From positions 103,553-167,552 of the forward strand of contig JAERTG010000023.1 in NCBI GenBank assembly GCA_016845065.1: 64,000 nt of DNA. The letters run 5' to 3'. Origin of the DNA: Fidelibacterota bacterium. GTDB taxonomy: Bacteria > Fidelibacterota > UBA8477 > JABMPR01. Positions 8,743 through 18,768 of this stretch are shown here, one piece after another. The notes under the pieces were generated by a model. That model made no database searches. It was not told the origin of the DNA and saw only the letters and a list, made by a program, of their open reading frames with translations. Both the position numbers and the translations under genes were made by a program. Numbering within the stretch: the stretch's first letter is position 1; each line of letters starts with the position of its first letter.

Positions 8743-10209
8743 ATGAAGCCTCAAGACAACAAACTAAACCTTCAGGATGTCCTGGATCATTTAACAGATA
8801 TGATCGCCTTAACGGATGCAGACTACAGTATCATAGATGCAAATCGTTCTGCAAATATCATTATTGGTCAGGGAAATGAGCTGACTGGTCAGAAATGTCA
8901 TAAGGTTATTCATGATAAGAATCACCCCTGTGATAACTGTCCCCTACCTGAATCTCTGGAATCTGGAAGCCTGATAAATTCCAATTACTTTGATGCACGC
9001 TATGGAGAATTCTTTGAAGAGCGAACGCATCCTATCGTTGATGAGGATGATCAGTTCAAGGGGTTCATAATTACGTTGCGTAATATTAGTGACATTAGAG
9101 CAGCTGAAGACGAATCAGCTCAGTCCCGTAGATTGGCATCAATAGGCAAATTAACGGCAGGGGCTGCCCACGACTTTAACAACGTTATGGCTGAGCTCAT
9201 GGGTCAGATCAGATTTATCAAAAAGACTGCCAAAGATCCTACTCTGGTTAAACAGCTAGACATTCTTGAGGGGTCTACCAGAACTGGTTCTGATACGATT
9301 CGGCGCATGCTTGATTTTGCGAGTGGTGGAAGAGTTACAGAAAAAGAAAATTTGGAAACCGCCAATCTCATGCAGAATGTTGTGTACATGACTCAGGCGA
9401 GGTGGATGGAAGTTGAGCAGAAGGAAGGCATCATTATTTCTACCATCAATGAATTTGAACCTGATCTATATATAGCAGGGAGTAAATCAGAAATAATCAA
9501 TGCTGTCACCAACCTGATCTTCAATGGTGTAGATGCCATGCCAGATGGCGGTGTCTTAACCCTATCAAATTCTGAGAAAAATGGTAAAGTGTTAATCAGC
9601 GTTCAGGACACTGGGACTGGGATGACTGAGGAAGTACGCAATCGAATTTTCGATCCATTTTTCAGCACAAAGGGAAGTTCTGGTACAGGACTTGGTTTAA
9701 GTGAAGTTTATGGAACCATAAAACGTCACGATGGGGAGATTCTGGTTGAAAGTGAAGTCGGTGTGGGTACTACCATAAGTCTCGTCTTCGACAAGGTTGA
9801 GGCCATGTCAGTGGAGGTGCCAGTTCAGGCAATTGAAGTTCCTCCCATCAGAATTCTAGCAGTGGATGATAATGAATTCATTACTGAGATGCTTACAGAA
9901 TTACTCACTGACGAAGGTCACACGGTTTCTACATATACGTCTACAACTGAAGCCCTCGATGCATTCACAAAAAACGAATACGATCTGGTGATCACAGACA
10001 TGGAAATGCCTGAAATGGGTGGTCGTGAATTCGCGGAGGTGATCAAATCACACCAACCAGACATGCCCGTTCTCTTGCTATCGGGATGGCCCATCTTTCT
10101 AGAGGAAGAGCCCAATCTGGCAGAATTCATAGATTTTGCCCTGGCGAAACCTTTTACTGTTGAGGATATTCAGAATGTCATTTTACAGGCACTCAAACTA
10201 CGGGACTAA
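8743..10209 (+). CDS. PAS-containing hybrid histidine kinase with C-terminal receiver
   Basis: A 488-residue cytoplasmic kinase with no membrane segment. Residues about 12-120 form a PAS domain with the cysteines C52, C63 and C66 (KCHKVIHDKNHPCDNCP), a pattern seen in many PAS domains. The phospho-accepting histidine is H143 in AAHDFNN. The ATPase domain (about 240-355) has N box NLIFNGVDAMPDGG, G1 DTGTGM, an FDPFFSTK segment and G2 GTGLGLSEVYG, so it looks active. The receiver (about 370-485) has phospho-acceptor D419 (ITDMEMP) and K469. It may feed the lone receiver at 3341 or the activator at 3890; the ligand is unknown. Its stop codon overlaps that of the convergent hydrolase gene. Confidence 0.92.
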   Translation: MKPQDNKLNLQDVLDHLTDMIALTDADYSIIDANRSANIIIGQGNELTGQKCHKVIHDKNHPCDNCPLPESLESGSLINSNYFDARYGEFFEERTHPIVDEDDQFKGFIITLRNISDIRAAEDESAQSRRLASIGKLTAGAAHDFNNVMAELMGQIRFIKKTAKDPTLVKQLDILEGSTRTGSDTIRRMLDFASGGRVTEKENLETANLMQNVVYMTQARWMEVEQKEGIIISTINEFEPDLYIAGSKSEIINAVTNLIFNGVDAMPDGGVLTLSNSEKNGKVLISVQDTGTGMTEEVRNRIFDPFFSTKGSSGTGLGLSEVYGTIKRHDGEILVESEVGVGTTISLVFDKVEAMSVEVPVQAIEVPPIRILAVDDNEFITEMLTELLTDEGHTVSTYTSTTEALDAFTKNEYDLVITDMEMPEMGGREFAEVIKSHQPDMPVLLLSGWPIFLEEEPNLAEFIDFALAKPFTVEDIQNVILQALKLRD

Positions 10210-11336
10210 TTGTTTCCATTTTTAGTCAGGTTTATCATTTCAGATCCTGCTAAAAGGAATGCACCAGCTCCATAGGCATGCGTATCATCAAAAGTCACAT
10301 CGCGCGGATCCATTCCTATATCTTGCACCCAACCTATCTTACCATCGCCATGAAGAGCCCGAGTCAAGGCAGACCACCCGTTTTCTACAACAGGTAAATA
10401 CTCATTACTCTCTAGATAACCTTGGTTTATCCCCCAGGCCAAAGCATAGACAATAAACCCAGTTCCACTACTTTCAGGATTCGGATATTCATCTGGATCC
10501 AAAAGACTCGACCGCCAGAACCCATCAGCTCCCTGGAGGTCTTTCAGAGACATTGCCAGCGTTTTAAATAATTCTATGTAAGACTCACGCTGTTTGTCCG
10601 CTTCGGGGAGATATGGTATGATTCGCGACAATCCCGCTATTACCCACCCATTACCTCTTGACCAAAACACCTTTTCCCCATGTTTTGAGCGACGATAGAA
10701 GTAGCGCTTGTCACGAAAGAACAGACCAGAGTTGCGATCAAATAGGTATTCAGCCGTGTCCCAATACATCTCGTGCAAATACTTAGAGTACTTCTTATTG
10801 CCAGTAGCGCTAGCCAGCTGCGCAAGCGTCGGTGGTGACATAAAAAGAGCATCGCACCACCACCAATCTTCTCGTCCAGGCTTAGAGGTCGCTATTAATT
10901 GGTCATAGACAGCCCTGGTAGCCTTGATATGACTCACATTCTTCGTCCTGGAGTATAGGCTCAGGTAAACTGAACCACAGGCATGATCCTCTGCATAACG
11001 TGTTCGGGGTCCAAGTGCATATTTGTTGCTTTCTGACCAATTAATAGCATGATTATAATAGAAGTCATCGTCAGTAGCCTGATAAGCTGCCATAACACCA
11101 ATAAAAAATGTTGAAGATACCCACCCAGATGGAGAGTGTTGATCTGACATGCGCCCTTGGATGGGATTTTCAAATTCGAATTGCGCAACACTTCGCATTT
11201 GGGACTTCATATCATCAATTTTTTGAATTTGATCTAGACTGAGATACTTCTGTCCCAGCAGCTGTGGGAGTGTCAATACAGTTATCATCACCACTATGCT
11301 AATTCTTGTAGCCCCTATTTGCCTTAGATTAGTCAT
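10206..11336 (-). CDS. Unsaturated glucuronyl/rhamnogalacturonyl hydrolase (GH88/GH105 family)
   Basis: A 376-residue glycosidase of the (alpha/alpha)6-barrel GH88/GH105 group. These enzymes remove the unsaturated uronic sugar left by polysaccharide lyases. A signal peptide (about residues 10-29, ending LLGQ) sends it to the periplasm or outside. The conserved WWWCDALFMSPP segment holds the catalytic aspartate, and KVFWSRGNGWV, GFWRSSL, ESSGTGFIVYALAWG and FDDTHAYGAGAFLLA fit the family. The fit is best to the YteR-like GH105 branch. The neighbouring sulfatase maturase on the same strand hints at sulfated uronate-containing polysaccharides such as ulvan, but no lyase or sulfatase is in the window. 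Confidence 0.85.
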   Translation of the reverse strand: MTNLRQIGATRISIVVMITVLTLPQLLGQKYLSLDQIQKIDDMKSQMRSVAQFEFENPIQGRMSDQHSPSGWVSSTFFIGVMAAYQATDDDFYYNHAINWSESNKYALGPRTRYAEDHACGSVYLSLYSRTKNVSHIKATRAVYDQLIATSKPGREDWWWCDALFMSPPTLAQLASATGNKKYSKYLHEMYWDTAEYLFDRNSGLFFRDKRYFYRRSKHGEKVFWSRGNGWVIAGLSRIIPYLPEADKQRESYIELFKTLAMSLKDLQGADGFWRSSLLDPDEYPNPESSGTGFIVYALAWGINQGYLESNEYLPVVENGWSALTRALHGDGKIGWVQDIGMDPRDVTFDDTHAYGAGAFLLAGSEMINLTKNGNN

Positions 11337-11606
11337 GAATTACCACTTTTTCTTTCTAATTCTATCATACCAACTCATTGGTTAAGTTCAATTACCTCTT
11401 TATCACTTTACTGAATTTACAGCTCATTTAGCAGCTTTTATGCAGATTTTTCTGGGCTGATGTGATCAAGAGGACAATATACATAAGATGCTTCAATCCT
11501 CAGATCTCTTTTACCAGGATTCGAGGTGTGGAAGACAAAATACCGCAAGAAAAGTCTATCAAAAGACCAATGTACTAACTTGAGATATGTTTTCAAGCAA
11601 CCCATA

Positions 11607-12899
11607 TCACCCAGCACAACAGATATCGTAGCTTGTGCCACTCCCGCAGGGACAGGGATCCTTCCCTTGTGGATTCAAAGATGGAAACCCTGCATCTTTT
11701 TCCTTCATCCACTGCATAATGTTCTCAGAGGGTTGTCGAAGTCTAAATAACTCCTCTAATACACCCAATTCCGACCGTATGGATGTAAAAAAATATTTAT
11801 ATCCATTGCAGAGGTAGTTCAATCCGGGATCTCCATTTGAGCAGGTCATAAATCTGTTCTTGGGACATTCTCCATGGCATAAATCCAAGACATTGCATTC
11901 GCGACAATCCTTTGGAAGTTTCTCAAGCTTGTCTTTTCCAAACTGAATTTGAATAGGTGCTTGAATCATTCCCATGAGGGGTGTTTCCATAATATTGCCC
12001 AGGAGATGCTGAGGAAAAACGTGGTGGTCACATGGATATAAATCGCCATTATGTTCAATCGCTAGAGCACGACCACAAGTCGCATTCCAAATGCACACAC
12101 CTGCTGGCATATTCATTTGATTTGCTAGAGCTGATTCAAACTGCTGGATGAATATGTTTCCCACATCTTCCCTCACCCAGCGCTGAAATATTTTCTCCAG
12201 AAAACGACCGTACAAATCGCCATTTACTGACCATTCTGACATCTCGATGTGTGCTCCCTCTCCAGGGGCTACCGATTCACCGTTCTGATTTTTACGTTCT
12301 ACAATAGGAATAAATTGCCAGTAAACACTTCCTGAAGATTTTAGGAAGTCATAAACTTCATCTGCGTAAGATTGATTCAATGCATTCACCACAGTCAGGG
12401 TGTTATAGGTGACTTCGTGTGCCTTGAGGAGTTCCAATGCTCTCATGACCTGATCAAAGCTGCCCTCTCCACCTCGGTCTATGCGGTAAGTATCGTGCAG
12501 TTCTTTCGGACCATCTATTGAAAGCCCGACCAGAAAATTATTCTCCTTGAAAAATCTACACCAGGCTTCATTTAGAAGAATTCCATTTGTTTGAAATCCG
12601 TTCTCAATTCGTTTTGATCCCGCATACATTTCTTGTAAACGAACAATTTCCTGAAAATACTCCAATCCTAAGAGAGTCGGCTCTCCCCCTTGCCAGGTGA
12701 AATGTACTGGGTCAACATTGTGGCCTTCAATCTTTTGGCGAATTAATGTTTCCAGGACATCAGAATCCATTCGGAAGTCCTTTACCTCTGGATAAATCTT
12801 CTCTTTCTCCAGATAAAAACAATAGGTACAATCAAGGTTGCAACTGGGTCCGACTGGCTTTGCTATGATATTGAATGGATGTGAAGGATTAATCATCAT
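11607..12899 (-). CDS. Anaerobic sulfatase-maturating enzyme (radical SAM/SPASM) with SEC-C tail
   Basis: A 430-residue radical SAM enzyme that converts the active-site Cys or Ser of sulfatases to formylglycine without oxygen. The SAM-cluster cysteines are C20, C24 and C27 (CNLDCTYC). Family motifs follow: TWQGGEPTL, ENGFQTNGILL and SIDGPKELHDTYR. The two auxiliary clusters use the later cysteines, including CIWNATCGRALAIEHNGDLY and CRECNVLDLCHGECPKN. The last 18 residues add a SEC-C zinc-binding motif, DPCPCGSGTSYDICC (C416, C418, C427, C428). The gene is upstream of the GH88/GH105 gene on the same strand but 270 bases away. Its sulfatase substrates must lie elsewhere. Confidence 0.92.
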   Translation of the reverse strand: MMINPSHPFNIIAKPVGPSCNLDCTYCFYLEKEKIYPEVKDFRMDSDVLETLIRQKIEGHNVDPVHFTWQGGEPTLLGLEYFQEIVRLQEMYAGSKRIENGFQTNGILLNEAWCRFFKENNFLVGLSIDGPKELHDTYRIDRGGEGSFDQVMRALELLKAHEVTYNTLTVVNALNQSYADEVYDFLKSSGSVYWQFIPIVERKNQNGESVAPGEGAHIEMSEWSVNGDLYGRFLEKIFQRWVREDVGNIFIQQFESALANQMNMPAGVCIWNATCGRALAIEHNGDLYPCDHHVFPQHLLGNIMETPLMGMIQAPIQIQFGKDKLEKLPKDCRECNVLDLCHGECPKNRFMTCSNGDPGLNYLCNGYKYFFTSIRSELGVLEELFRLRQPSENIMQWMKEKDAGFPSLNPQGKDPCPCGSGTSYDICCAG

Positions 12900-12983
12900 A
12901 AGATTTTTTTAGTGAATATTACCGTGCAGTACTCATCGTTGATTATGTAGCTAGACTTAGATCTCCATTGGACCGGAGTTATG

Positions 12984-13057
<74 letters not shown>

Positions 13058-13194
13058 ATATTTGTGTCAATGAATGAAACCACCGACACATTTTTCTTCT
13101 GTCAAACTCCTGTAGCCTGAAAGACTTAGACCGGAGGTAATGTCCGGCGTTTATACGCGCCGAAAGGTATTAGTCATACCAGCACATGCAAAAT

Positions 13195-14082
13195 CTAATT
13201 CAGGCTGTTCTCAGCCGATTTAACCGTATTGGATAGCAACATGGCAATGGTCATAGGACCCACACCGCCAGGAACAGGGGTAATTGCTGCACATTTTTTG
13301 GAAACAGCTGAAAAATCGACATCCCCGACCAGACGATATCCCTTTTCAGTACTATCATCCTCTACGCGGTTAATTCCGACATCGATGACAACTGCACCAT
13401 CCCTCACCATATCGGCAGTAATGAATTCTGGGACACCAGCTGCAGCGATCAAAATATCAGCCTGTCTCGTATGCAATCCCATATCCGGGGTTCTCGTGTG
13501 AACCAGGGTCACAGTTGCATTCCCCAAATCCTTTTTTTGGATCATGAGGTTTGCCATGGGTTTGCCCACAATATTTGATCGACCTACGACAACAACGTGT
13601 TTGCCGGCAGTTTCGATTTTGTAAAATTTCATAATTTCCAGAATACCGGCTGGGGTGCATGAAACAAAACCATCCAAATCAAGCACCAGCTTTCCTACAC
13701 TGACAGGGTGGAAGCCGTCAACATCTTTGGCAGGATCTATACTTTCTATGATCAATTGTGAGTCAATATGCTTAGGCAGTGGCAATTGAACCAAAATTCC
13801 ATGAACTGAGGGATCATCATTGAGTTGCTTCACGACATCGAGAAGCTCGGCCTGGGATGTTCCTTTATCCAGTCGTAGGACATTTGAGTTAAAACCTAGC
13901 TTGGCACTCTGGCGCTCCTTGGAGCGCACATAAACCTGAGAAGCTGGATCTTCACCAACCAGAACCGCTGTGAGTCCCGGAGCTATGCCCTTCTCCTTTA
14001 ACTCTAATATCCGATTCTTTAAATCTGATTTTACAGCTAGGGAAACTTCTTTCCCACTCAGAATAAGTGGACTATTTGGCAA
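13195..14082 (-). CDS. folD: Bifunctional methylene-THF dehydrogenase / methenyl-THF cyclohydrolase
   Basis: Cytoplasmic one-carbon enzyme that interconverts 5,10-methylene-, 5,10-methenyl- and 10-formyl-tetrahydrofolate using NADP+. The catalytic region [13 protein letters not shown] (with Y and K), the QLPLPKHID loop, [13 protein letters not shown], the nucleotide-binding [13 protein letters not shown] and the ending [15 protein letters not shown] are all present. I place the start at a TTG at 14082, giving 295 residues, because AGGAGT lies seven bases upstream. The GTG at 14103 would add seven residues with no ribosome site. The TTG overlaps the 3' end of rny by 11 bases, indicating translational coupling. 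Confidence 0.93.
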   Translation of the reverse strand: MPNSPLILSGKEVSLAVKSDLKNRILELKEKGIAPGLTAVLVGEDPASQVYVRSKERQSAKLGFNSNVLRLDKGTSQAELLDVVKQLNDDPSVHGILVQLPLPKHIDSQLIIESIDPAKDVDGFHPVSVGKLVLDLDGFVSCTPAGILEIMKFYKIETAGKHVVVVGRSNIVGKPMANLMIQKKDLGNATVTLVHTRTPDMGLHTRQADILIAAAGVPEFITADMVRDGAVVIDVGINRVEDDSTEKGYRLVGDVDFSAVSKKCAAITPVPGGVGPMTIAMLLSNTVKSAENSLN

Positions 14083-15637
14083 GCGCTGTACTCCTAGATT
14101 CACGGATTACAACAACCTTGATCTGACCTGGATAGGTCATCTCAGCTTCAATGCGTCCAGCAATTTCACTACTCAAGGTTTGGGCTTTGTTGTCATCAAT
14201 CTTATCACTTTCAACCATGACGCGTACCTCACGACCCGCTTGAATAGCATATGATTTAGAAACACCATCAAATCCTGTAGCGATTCCCTCAAGGTTCCTC
14301 AGACGCTTGATGTAGCTTTCCAAAGTATCTCCACGAGCTCCGCGACGAGAACCACTAATGGCATCTGCTGACTGAACCAGTGCTGAAATTGGTCCTGTCA
14401 TAGGGACTTCTTCATGGTGGGACTCAATGGCATTGATAACGGCATCAGGCTCACCAAATTTACGGGCATATTCACCACCAATTAATGCGTGGGTCCCATC
14501 AGTGTTTCTATCGATGGCTTTACCAAGATCATGGAGGAAACCTGCCCGTCGTGCGAGGACACCATCCATACCCAATTCCGACGCCATGAGGCCTGTGAGC
14601 CATCCGACTTCGATACTATGTTTCAAGATATTCTGCCCATAACTCGTGCGATATTTAAGACGACCAATCAACTTCATGATTTGGGCATGGAACGCAGGTA
14701 AATGTAATTCTGCCAGCGCTTCCTCAGCGGCAACCCGCATCTCTTCATCCACATCAGCAGTGGCTTTGGAAATCATTTCTTCAATTCTGGCAGGGTGGAT
14801 ACGACCATCCTGAACCAGATTGGTCAGGGCCACACGGGCGATCTCACGTCGAACTGGATCAAAACCGGAAAGAACCACAGCCTCAGGTGTATCATCGACA
14901 ATAAGCTCAACACCTGTGAGTTGTTCAAATGTTCGTATGTTTCGTCCCTCACGACCAATCACACGCCCCTTCATCTGATCTGAAGGTAATTCAACAACTG
15001 AAACCGTTGATTCAGCAGTATGGTCAGCTGCAGACCGTTGTATTGCTGAGATTACTATTTTATTGGCTTCCTTGGTGGCTGTTGAAACCGCGGTTTCCCT
15101 AATCTGCTTTACCACTTGAGCAGCCTCAGCATGAGCTGATTCCTTCAAATTCTCAATAAGCGTATTTTTGGCCTCTTCCTGGGTCATTCGAGCAATGCGC
15201 TCTAACTTCTCATTTTCTTGCCTAACAACTTCTTCATAGCGCTGTTTCTCGGCTTCGACTTCTTTCAATGATTGGGAAACCTGTGCTTCCACTTTGCGAA
15301 TCTCGACTTCTTTTCTGTCCAGGGCTTCTGACTTGTTATCGAGTTTATTCTCCCGATTAGAAATATTTTTCTGAGATTCACGAACTTCCACCAATTTTAA
15401 TTGAGCATCCTGTTCAGCCCTCTGGATAATCTTCAAAGATTCATCCTTGGCTTCCAGCTCTTTCTCTTTCTTGATTGATAGGGCATCTTTTTCAGCTGTA
15501 GCGAGAATCTGCTCAGCCAGCATGCCGGCATTTTTTGCGTTTTGTTTAAATGAATAGGATACCAGGGGGATGGCGATGCCAAACCCTAAGATGACCGCTA
15601 TTAGGGGTAGGAATTGGGTAAGATCCATAGGTTCCAC
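14072..15637 (-). CDS. rny: Ribonuclease Y
   Basis: A 521-residue membrane-anchored endoribonuclease that starts mRNA decay. An N-terminal transmembrane helix (about residues 8-28) is followed by a long charged coiled coil (about 35-200), a KH RNA-binding domain with [16 protein letters not shown], and an HD phosphohydrolase domain with HDLGKAID. The length is normal for the family. The start at 15637 follows a GGTGGA-type site. It is downstream of zapA on the same strand and overlaps folD. Confidence 0.95.
   Translation of the reverse strand: MEPMDLTQFLPLIAVILGFGIAIPLVSYSFKQNAKNAGMLAEQILATAEKDALSIKKEKELEAKDESLKIIQRAEQDAQLKLVEVRESQKNISNRENKLDNKSEALDRKEVEIRKVEAQVSQSLKEVEAEKQRYEEVVRQENEKLERIARMTQEEAKNTLIENLKESAHAEAAQVVKQIRETAVSTATKEANKIVISAIQRSAADHTAESTVSVVELPSDQMKGRVIGREGRNIRTFEQLTGVELIVDDTPEAVVLSGFDPVRREIARVALTNLVQDGRIHPARIEEMISKATADVDEEMRVAAEEALAELHLPAFHAQIMKLIGRLKYRTSYGQNILKHSIEVGWLTGLMASELGMDGVLARRAGFLHDLGKAIDRNTDGTHALIGGEYARKFGEPDAVINAIESHHEEVPMTGPISALVQSADAISGSRRGARGDTLESYIKRLRNLEGIATGFDGVSKSYAIQAGREVRVMVESDKIDDNKAQTLSSEIAGRIEAEMTYPGQIKVVVIRESRSTALAK
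14090..14095 (-). promoter_or_regulatory. Ribosome-binding site that sets the folD TTG start
   Basis: AGGAGT on the minus strand ends seven bases before the TTG at 14082 and lies inside the end of rny. No comparable site precedes the upstream GTG. Confidence 0.65.
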
Positions 15638-15724
15638 CTTTCATATTAGAATGAAAGCCCTCGGAATCTATTATGCCTGTAAACAGGAAATCAGTGCGAA
15701 CACACTGCTATACGGAATTCTTAC

Positions 15725-16036
15725 CTACGTGCTAAGCGTTTCGTCAATGAGTTCGGTGAGCGCTTGTACACGCTCCTCGAATCGGTTTGCTAATTTTTCG
15801 CTCTCTTGACGGGCTGAAAATAATTCATCAGTAATGTTCATACCCGCAAGGATGGCTATCTTCCCTTCAGCCGAAGCAGAATTGGGACCATCATCAACTT
15901 CTCTCATTTTCATATCGACGTAATTAGCGACACCACTGATATAGCTGGAATCTGCCTTACCCTTGATGGTATAAGTTTTTCCATATATCGTAACTTGAAC
16001 CGTATTGTTATCAGTAGTATTCATTGCGTCGTTCAC
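15725..16036 (-). CDS. zapA: Cell division protein ZapA
   Basis: A 103-residue cytoplasmic protein that bundles FtsZ filaments at the division site. It has the ZapA head (VTIYGKTYTIKGKADSSYISGVANYVDMKMRE) and a C-terminal coiled coil rich in E, A and L. The context fits: it follows pheT and a small coiled-coil gene and precedes rny, as in many bacteria. In proteobacteria a 6S RNA gene often follows zapA; the 87-base gap here is too short for one. Confidence 0.88.
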   Translation of the reverse strand: MNDAMNTTDNNTVQVTIYGKTYTIKGKADSSYISGVANYVDMKMREVDDGPNSASAEGKIAILAGMNITDELFSARQESEKLANRFEERVQALTELIDETLST

Positions 16037-16063
16037 TTATTCATTCACCAGGTAGAATTCGCG

Positions 16064-16267
16064 TCATAAAAGTTCCAACTCCGCATCGATCATTTCAATC
16101 ATATTATTTAACTTCCTACGGATGGCATCCTTATTCCCAGGTGCACCATCTGCAGATCGTTCTATGATCTGATTGCGGAGTGAAAGGTTTTCTTTTTTTA
16201 GTAAACTCACATGAGCAACTAGTAATCTTACCTTGTCTTCAAACTTACTCAGGACATCATTGATCAC
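16064..16267 (-). CDS. Small coiled-coil protein, possible cell-division (ZapB-like) factor
   Basis: A 67-residue, almost wholly helical protein with heptad-like leucines (DKVRLLVAHVSLLKKENLSL), a short GAPGN break and a second helix. Its start codon overlaps the pheT stop region and it is 27 bases before zapA, so it is translated with the division gene. Small coiled-coil proteins in this position are often ZapB-like, but the sequence alone does not prove the family. Confidence 0.6.
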   Translation of the reverse strand: MINDVLSKFEDKVRLLVAHVSLLKKENLSLRNQIIERSADGAPGNKDAIRRKLNNMIEMIDAELELL

Positions 16268-18651
16268 TAGATTGCCTCTCTTAGTGTGGCGTTGTACGCG
16301 TCTTCCAAGCCTTTGAGAATCCTTCGGAAATCTTTGTCGATTTCTTTTTCAGTAAGGGTTCTCTTGTTATTCTGAAAAACCAGCCGAAATGTAAGACTTT
16401 TTTTGCCACTTGCAATAGATTTTCCTTCATAGATATCGTATAAACGACTATATACTAAGGACTTACCAGCATTTTTCCGAATGGTCTCATCGATCTGTTC
16501 ATAGACAACGTGCGAATCGATTAGAATAGATAAATCCCGCTCTACAGCAGGATAAATTGAAACTTTTTGGTACTGAATATCTCGACCTAAACCAAGTTTT
16601 TCTGAGATTCGTACCTCAACATAAACTCCGCTAACACTTTTGAGAGCCTGGTTTATTTGATTCAGATTCCCCATTACACCGATTTTTTCCTCTCCCAAAT
16701 AAACTCCGATAGCTTCTGAGAACAGGTCATGATCCTGAGACTTAAACAAGAGGGAATGACCAAACAGGTCCTGATAAATTGAGTTCAAAACTCCCTTCAT
16801 ATGAAAGACATCCACAGCAACACTATCCACAGACCATTGTTTGGGCTGCAATTCTCCAGAGATAAATATTCCGAGATGACTTGTTTCTCGAGCTCCAGTG
16901 TCAGAGTCTAGATCCAAAGTACTGACTTGCCCCAGCTCAAAAAGCTTTAAATCTGATTGGCGACGATTAATGTTGTAATCCGCTACTTTTGCCATACCCA
17001 TTAACAGAGATGATCTCATGGAGGCCATATCTCTAGAGAGGGGGTTTGCCAGCAGGAGGGCTTCTTCATCGCCAAAGACCAATGGATGTTCTTCAACTGC
17101 CAAGAGCCCATTCCCATAGATTTGATTAAATCCTATTGCTGCGAGATGATCTATGATCTTTTCTCGCATCTGATCAGGCGTCTTTTTATTTGTTTTATTG
17201 GCAATACTGAAATGTGCAGGTAATGGAATATTGTTGTAGCCGTATATTCGGCCGATCTCCTCTACCAAATCAATTTCGCGTTCGATATCAGGTCGAAAAG
17301 TTGGAACGATCACCTGGAACACGCCATTCTCTTCGCTATGAGCCATTTCCAGGCCGTGGAAAATATCTGACATGTCTGAAGTATCAATAGTTGTTCCGAG
17401 GATGGCGTTACAGCGATCTGCACGAAATGTTACTTCAAGCGGTTTAATAATTGATGGATACGCATCAACCTGACCTTCGGTAAGCTCCCCTCCTGCCAGT
17501 TCAACAATCAGAGCCGCAAGTCTATCCAGCGCATAAGTAATGCCATTGGGATCAGTACCTCTCTCGAAACGATGCGAGGCATCAGTAGCCAACTGTAACT
17601 TTTTAGCCCCACGGCGCACTATTACTGGATCGAAATAAGCACTCTCAAGTAATAGGTCAGTTGTATCATCCTTAACTTCAGAATTCTCGCCACCAATAAT
17701 CCCAGCCACAGCAACAGGTTTCACACCATCGCAAATGAGTAATACCGAATCGTCTAATTCACGTTCTTTCCCATCAAGTGTGGGAATTTTTTCTTTATCC
17801 CTTGCTTTTCGAACGATGATTTTTTCACCCTCGATATAACGGAGATCAAAAGTATGTAAGGGGTGTCCGGTTTCCATCAGGACATAATTGGCTGCATCCA
17901 CAACATTGTTGATGGATCGAATGCCAGCGGCTTGAAGGCGTTGTCTTATCCACGCTGGTGACTCCCCGATCTTTACATTCCTCACAATTCGTGCGGCATA
18001 CCGTGGACAGGCCTGAGTATCTTCCAGCTCCACGCTAACCATACTTGAAGTTTTCGTGGAAGATTCGGTGAGCTTGATGGAAGGCTTGCGAAGATCTACT
18101 CCCAACAAGGCAGCTAAATCTCTGGCGACACCAATATGGCCAAGGGCATCAGAGCGATCCGGAGTAAGGTCAAGTTCAATGCTGACATCATCACCTGAAA
18201 GATATGTTTTCATGTCAATGCCCAGTTTTGCATCTTGATCCAAAACCATGATGCCAGAATGATCATCAGATAGATCAAGTTCACGCTGCGAACAGACCAT
18301 CCCATTTGAAACCACACCTCTCAGTTTGGCTTTTTTGATCTTCATACCATCAGGAAATGTTGTTCCAATCGTCGCAACTGGGACATTTTGTCCTGCATCT
18401 ATATTCGGGGCTCCACAGATGATTTGTTTGGGTTCACCATCTCCCAGATCGATCATGCATACACTGAGTTTGTCAGCATCCGGATGTTTTTCTCGTGAAA
18501 CCACATGGCCAACAAGGATAGTTTTGAAAAAATCAGGCATGGTCTCAACAATGACTGCCTCCAGACCAGCATCCGTTAGTTTTTCAGCAAGAATCTCAGG
18601 CTCGAGGTCTATATCTACGTAATCTTTTAGCCAATTGTATGAAATATTCAT
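16267..18651 (-). CDS. pheT: Phenylalanyl-tRNA synthetase beta subunit
   Basis: A 794-residue subunit of the (alpha-beta)2 enzyme that charges tRNA-Phe. Domains in order: N-terminal B1 and tRNA-binding OB domain (ILVGHVVSREKHPDADKLSV), B3/B4 editing domain (LLLESAYFDP, HRFERGTDPNG), B5, the catalytic-like core (EEIGRIYGYNNIP, ANPLSRDMASMRSSLL) and the C-terminal anticodon-binding fold (RDLSILID, GKKSLTFRLVFQNNKRTLTE). The length is normal. It is separated from pheS by 117 bases that hold a palindromic repeat. AGGA sits six bases before the start. Confidence 0.97.
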   Translation of the reverse strand: MNISYNWLKDYVDIDLEPEILAEKLTDAGLEAVIVETMPDFFKTILVGHVVSREKHPDADKLSVCMIDLGDGEPKQIICGAPNIDAGQNVPVATIGTTFPDGMKIKKAKLRGVVSNGMVCSQRELDLSDDHSGIMVLDQDAKLGIDMKTYLSGDDVSIELDLTPDRSDALGHIGVARDLAALLGVDLRKPSIKLTESSTKTSSMVSVELEDTQACPRYAARIVRNVKIGESPAWIRQRLQAAGIRSINNVVDAANYVLMETGHPLHTFDLRYIEGEKIIVRKARDKEKIPTLDGKERELDDSVLLICDGVKPVAVAGIIGGENSEVKDDTTDLLLESAYFDPVIVRRGAKKLQLATDASHRFERGTDPNGITYALDRLAALIVELAGGELTEGQVDAYPSIIKPLEVTFRADRCNAILGTTIDTSDMSDIFHGLEMAHSEENGVFQVIVPTFRPDIEREIDLVEEIGRIYGYNNIPLPAHFSIANKTNKKTPDQMREKIIDHLAAIGFNQIYGNGLLAVEEHPLVFGDEEALLLANPLSRDMASMRSSLLMGMAKVADYNINRRQSDLKLFELGQVSTLDLDSDTGARETSHLGIFISGELQPKQWSVDSVAVDVFHMKGVLNSIYQDLFGHSLLFKSQDHDLFSEAIGVYLGEEKIGVMGNLNQINQALKSVSGVYVEVRISEKLGLGRDIQYQKVSIYPAVERDLSILIDSHVVYEQIDETIRKNAGKSLVYSRLYDIYEGKSIASGKKSLTFRLVFQNNKRTLTEKEIDKDFRRILKGLEDAYNATLREAI

Positions 18652-18665
18652 AATGATCCTAACGA

Positions 18666-18735
18666 GTCATTAAGAGTGGAACGAAGCAATCTCTTACCGG
18701 AGATCGCCGTAGTCTGTTCCCTCCTTCGCAAAGAC
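18666..18735. repeat. Degenerate palindromic interspersed repeat between pheS and pheT
   Basis: The 70 bases begin GTCATT, contain ACGAAGCAATCTC and GGAGATCGCC, and end TTCGCAAAGAC. This is the layout of the widespread element whose usual form begins GTCATTGCGAGG, has CGAAGCAATCTC in one arm and GGAGATCGCC in the other, and ends TCGCAATGAC. The outer arms have several mismatches here. Transcribed between pheS and pheT it would form a long hairpin. It is the only clear copy I found in the window. Confidence 0.6.
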
Positions 18736-18768
18736 AAGTAATTCAGCTTGTTATTTGTCCTACTCATT

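Noticed and set aside
10206..10209. Overlap of the hybrid kinase and hydrolase genes as a possible fusion or error
   Set aside because: They are convergent and only their stop codons overlap; both proteins are complete.
11438..11641. 67-codon minus-strand ORF downstream of the sulfatase maturase
   Set aside because: It overlaps the 3' end of the maturase gene on the same strand, has no signal, no clear ribosome site and no recognisable motif. Probably chance.
15638..15724. 6S RNA gene between zapA and rny
   Set aside because: The gap is only 87 bases, too short for a 6S RNA of about 180 bases.
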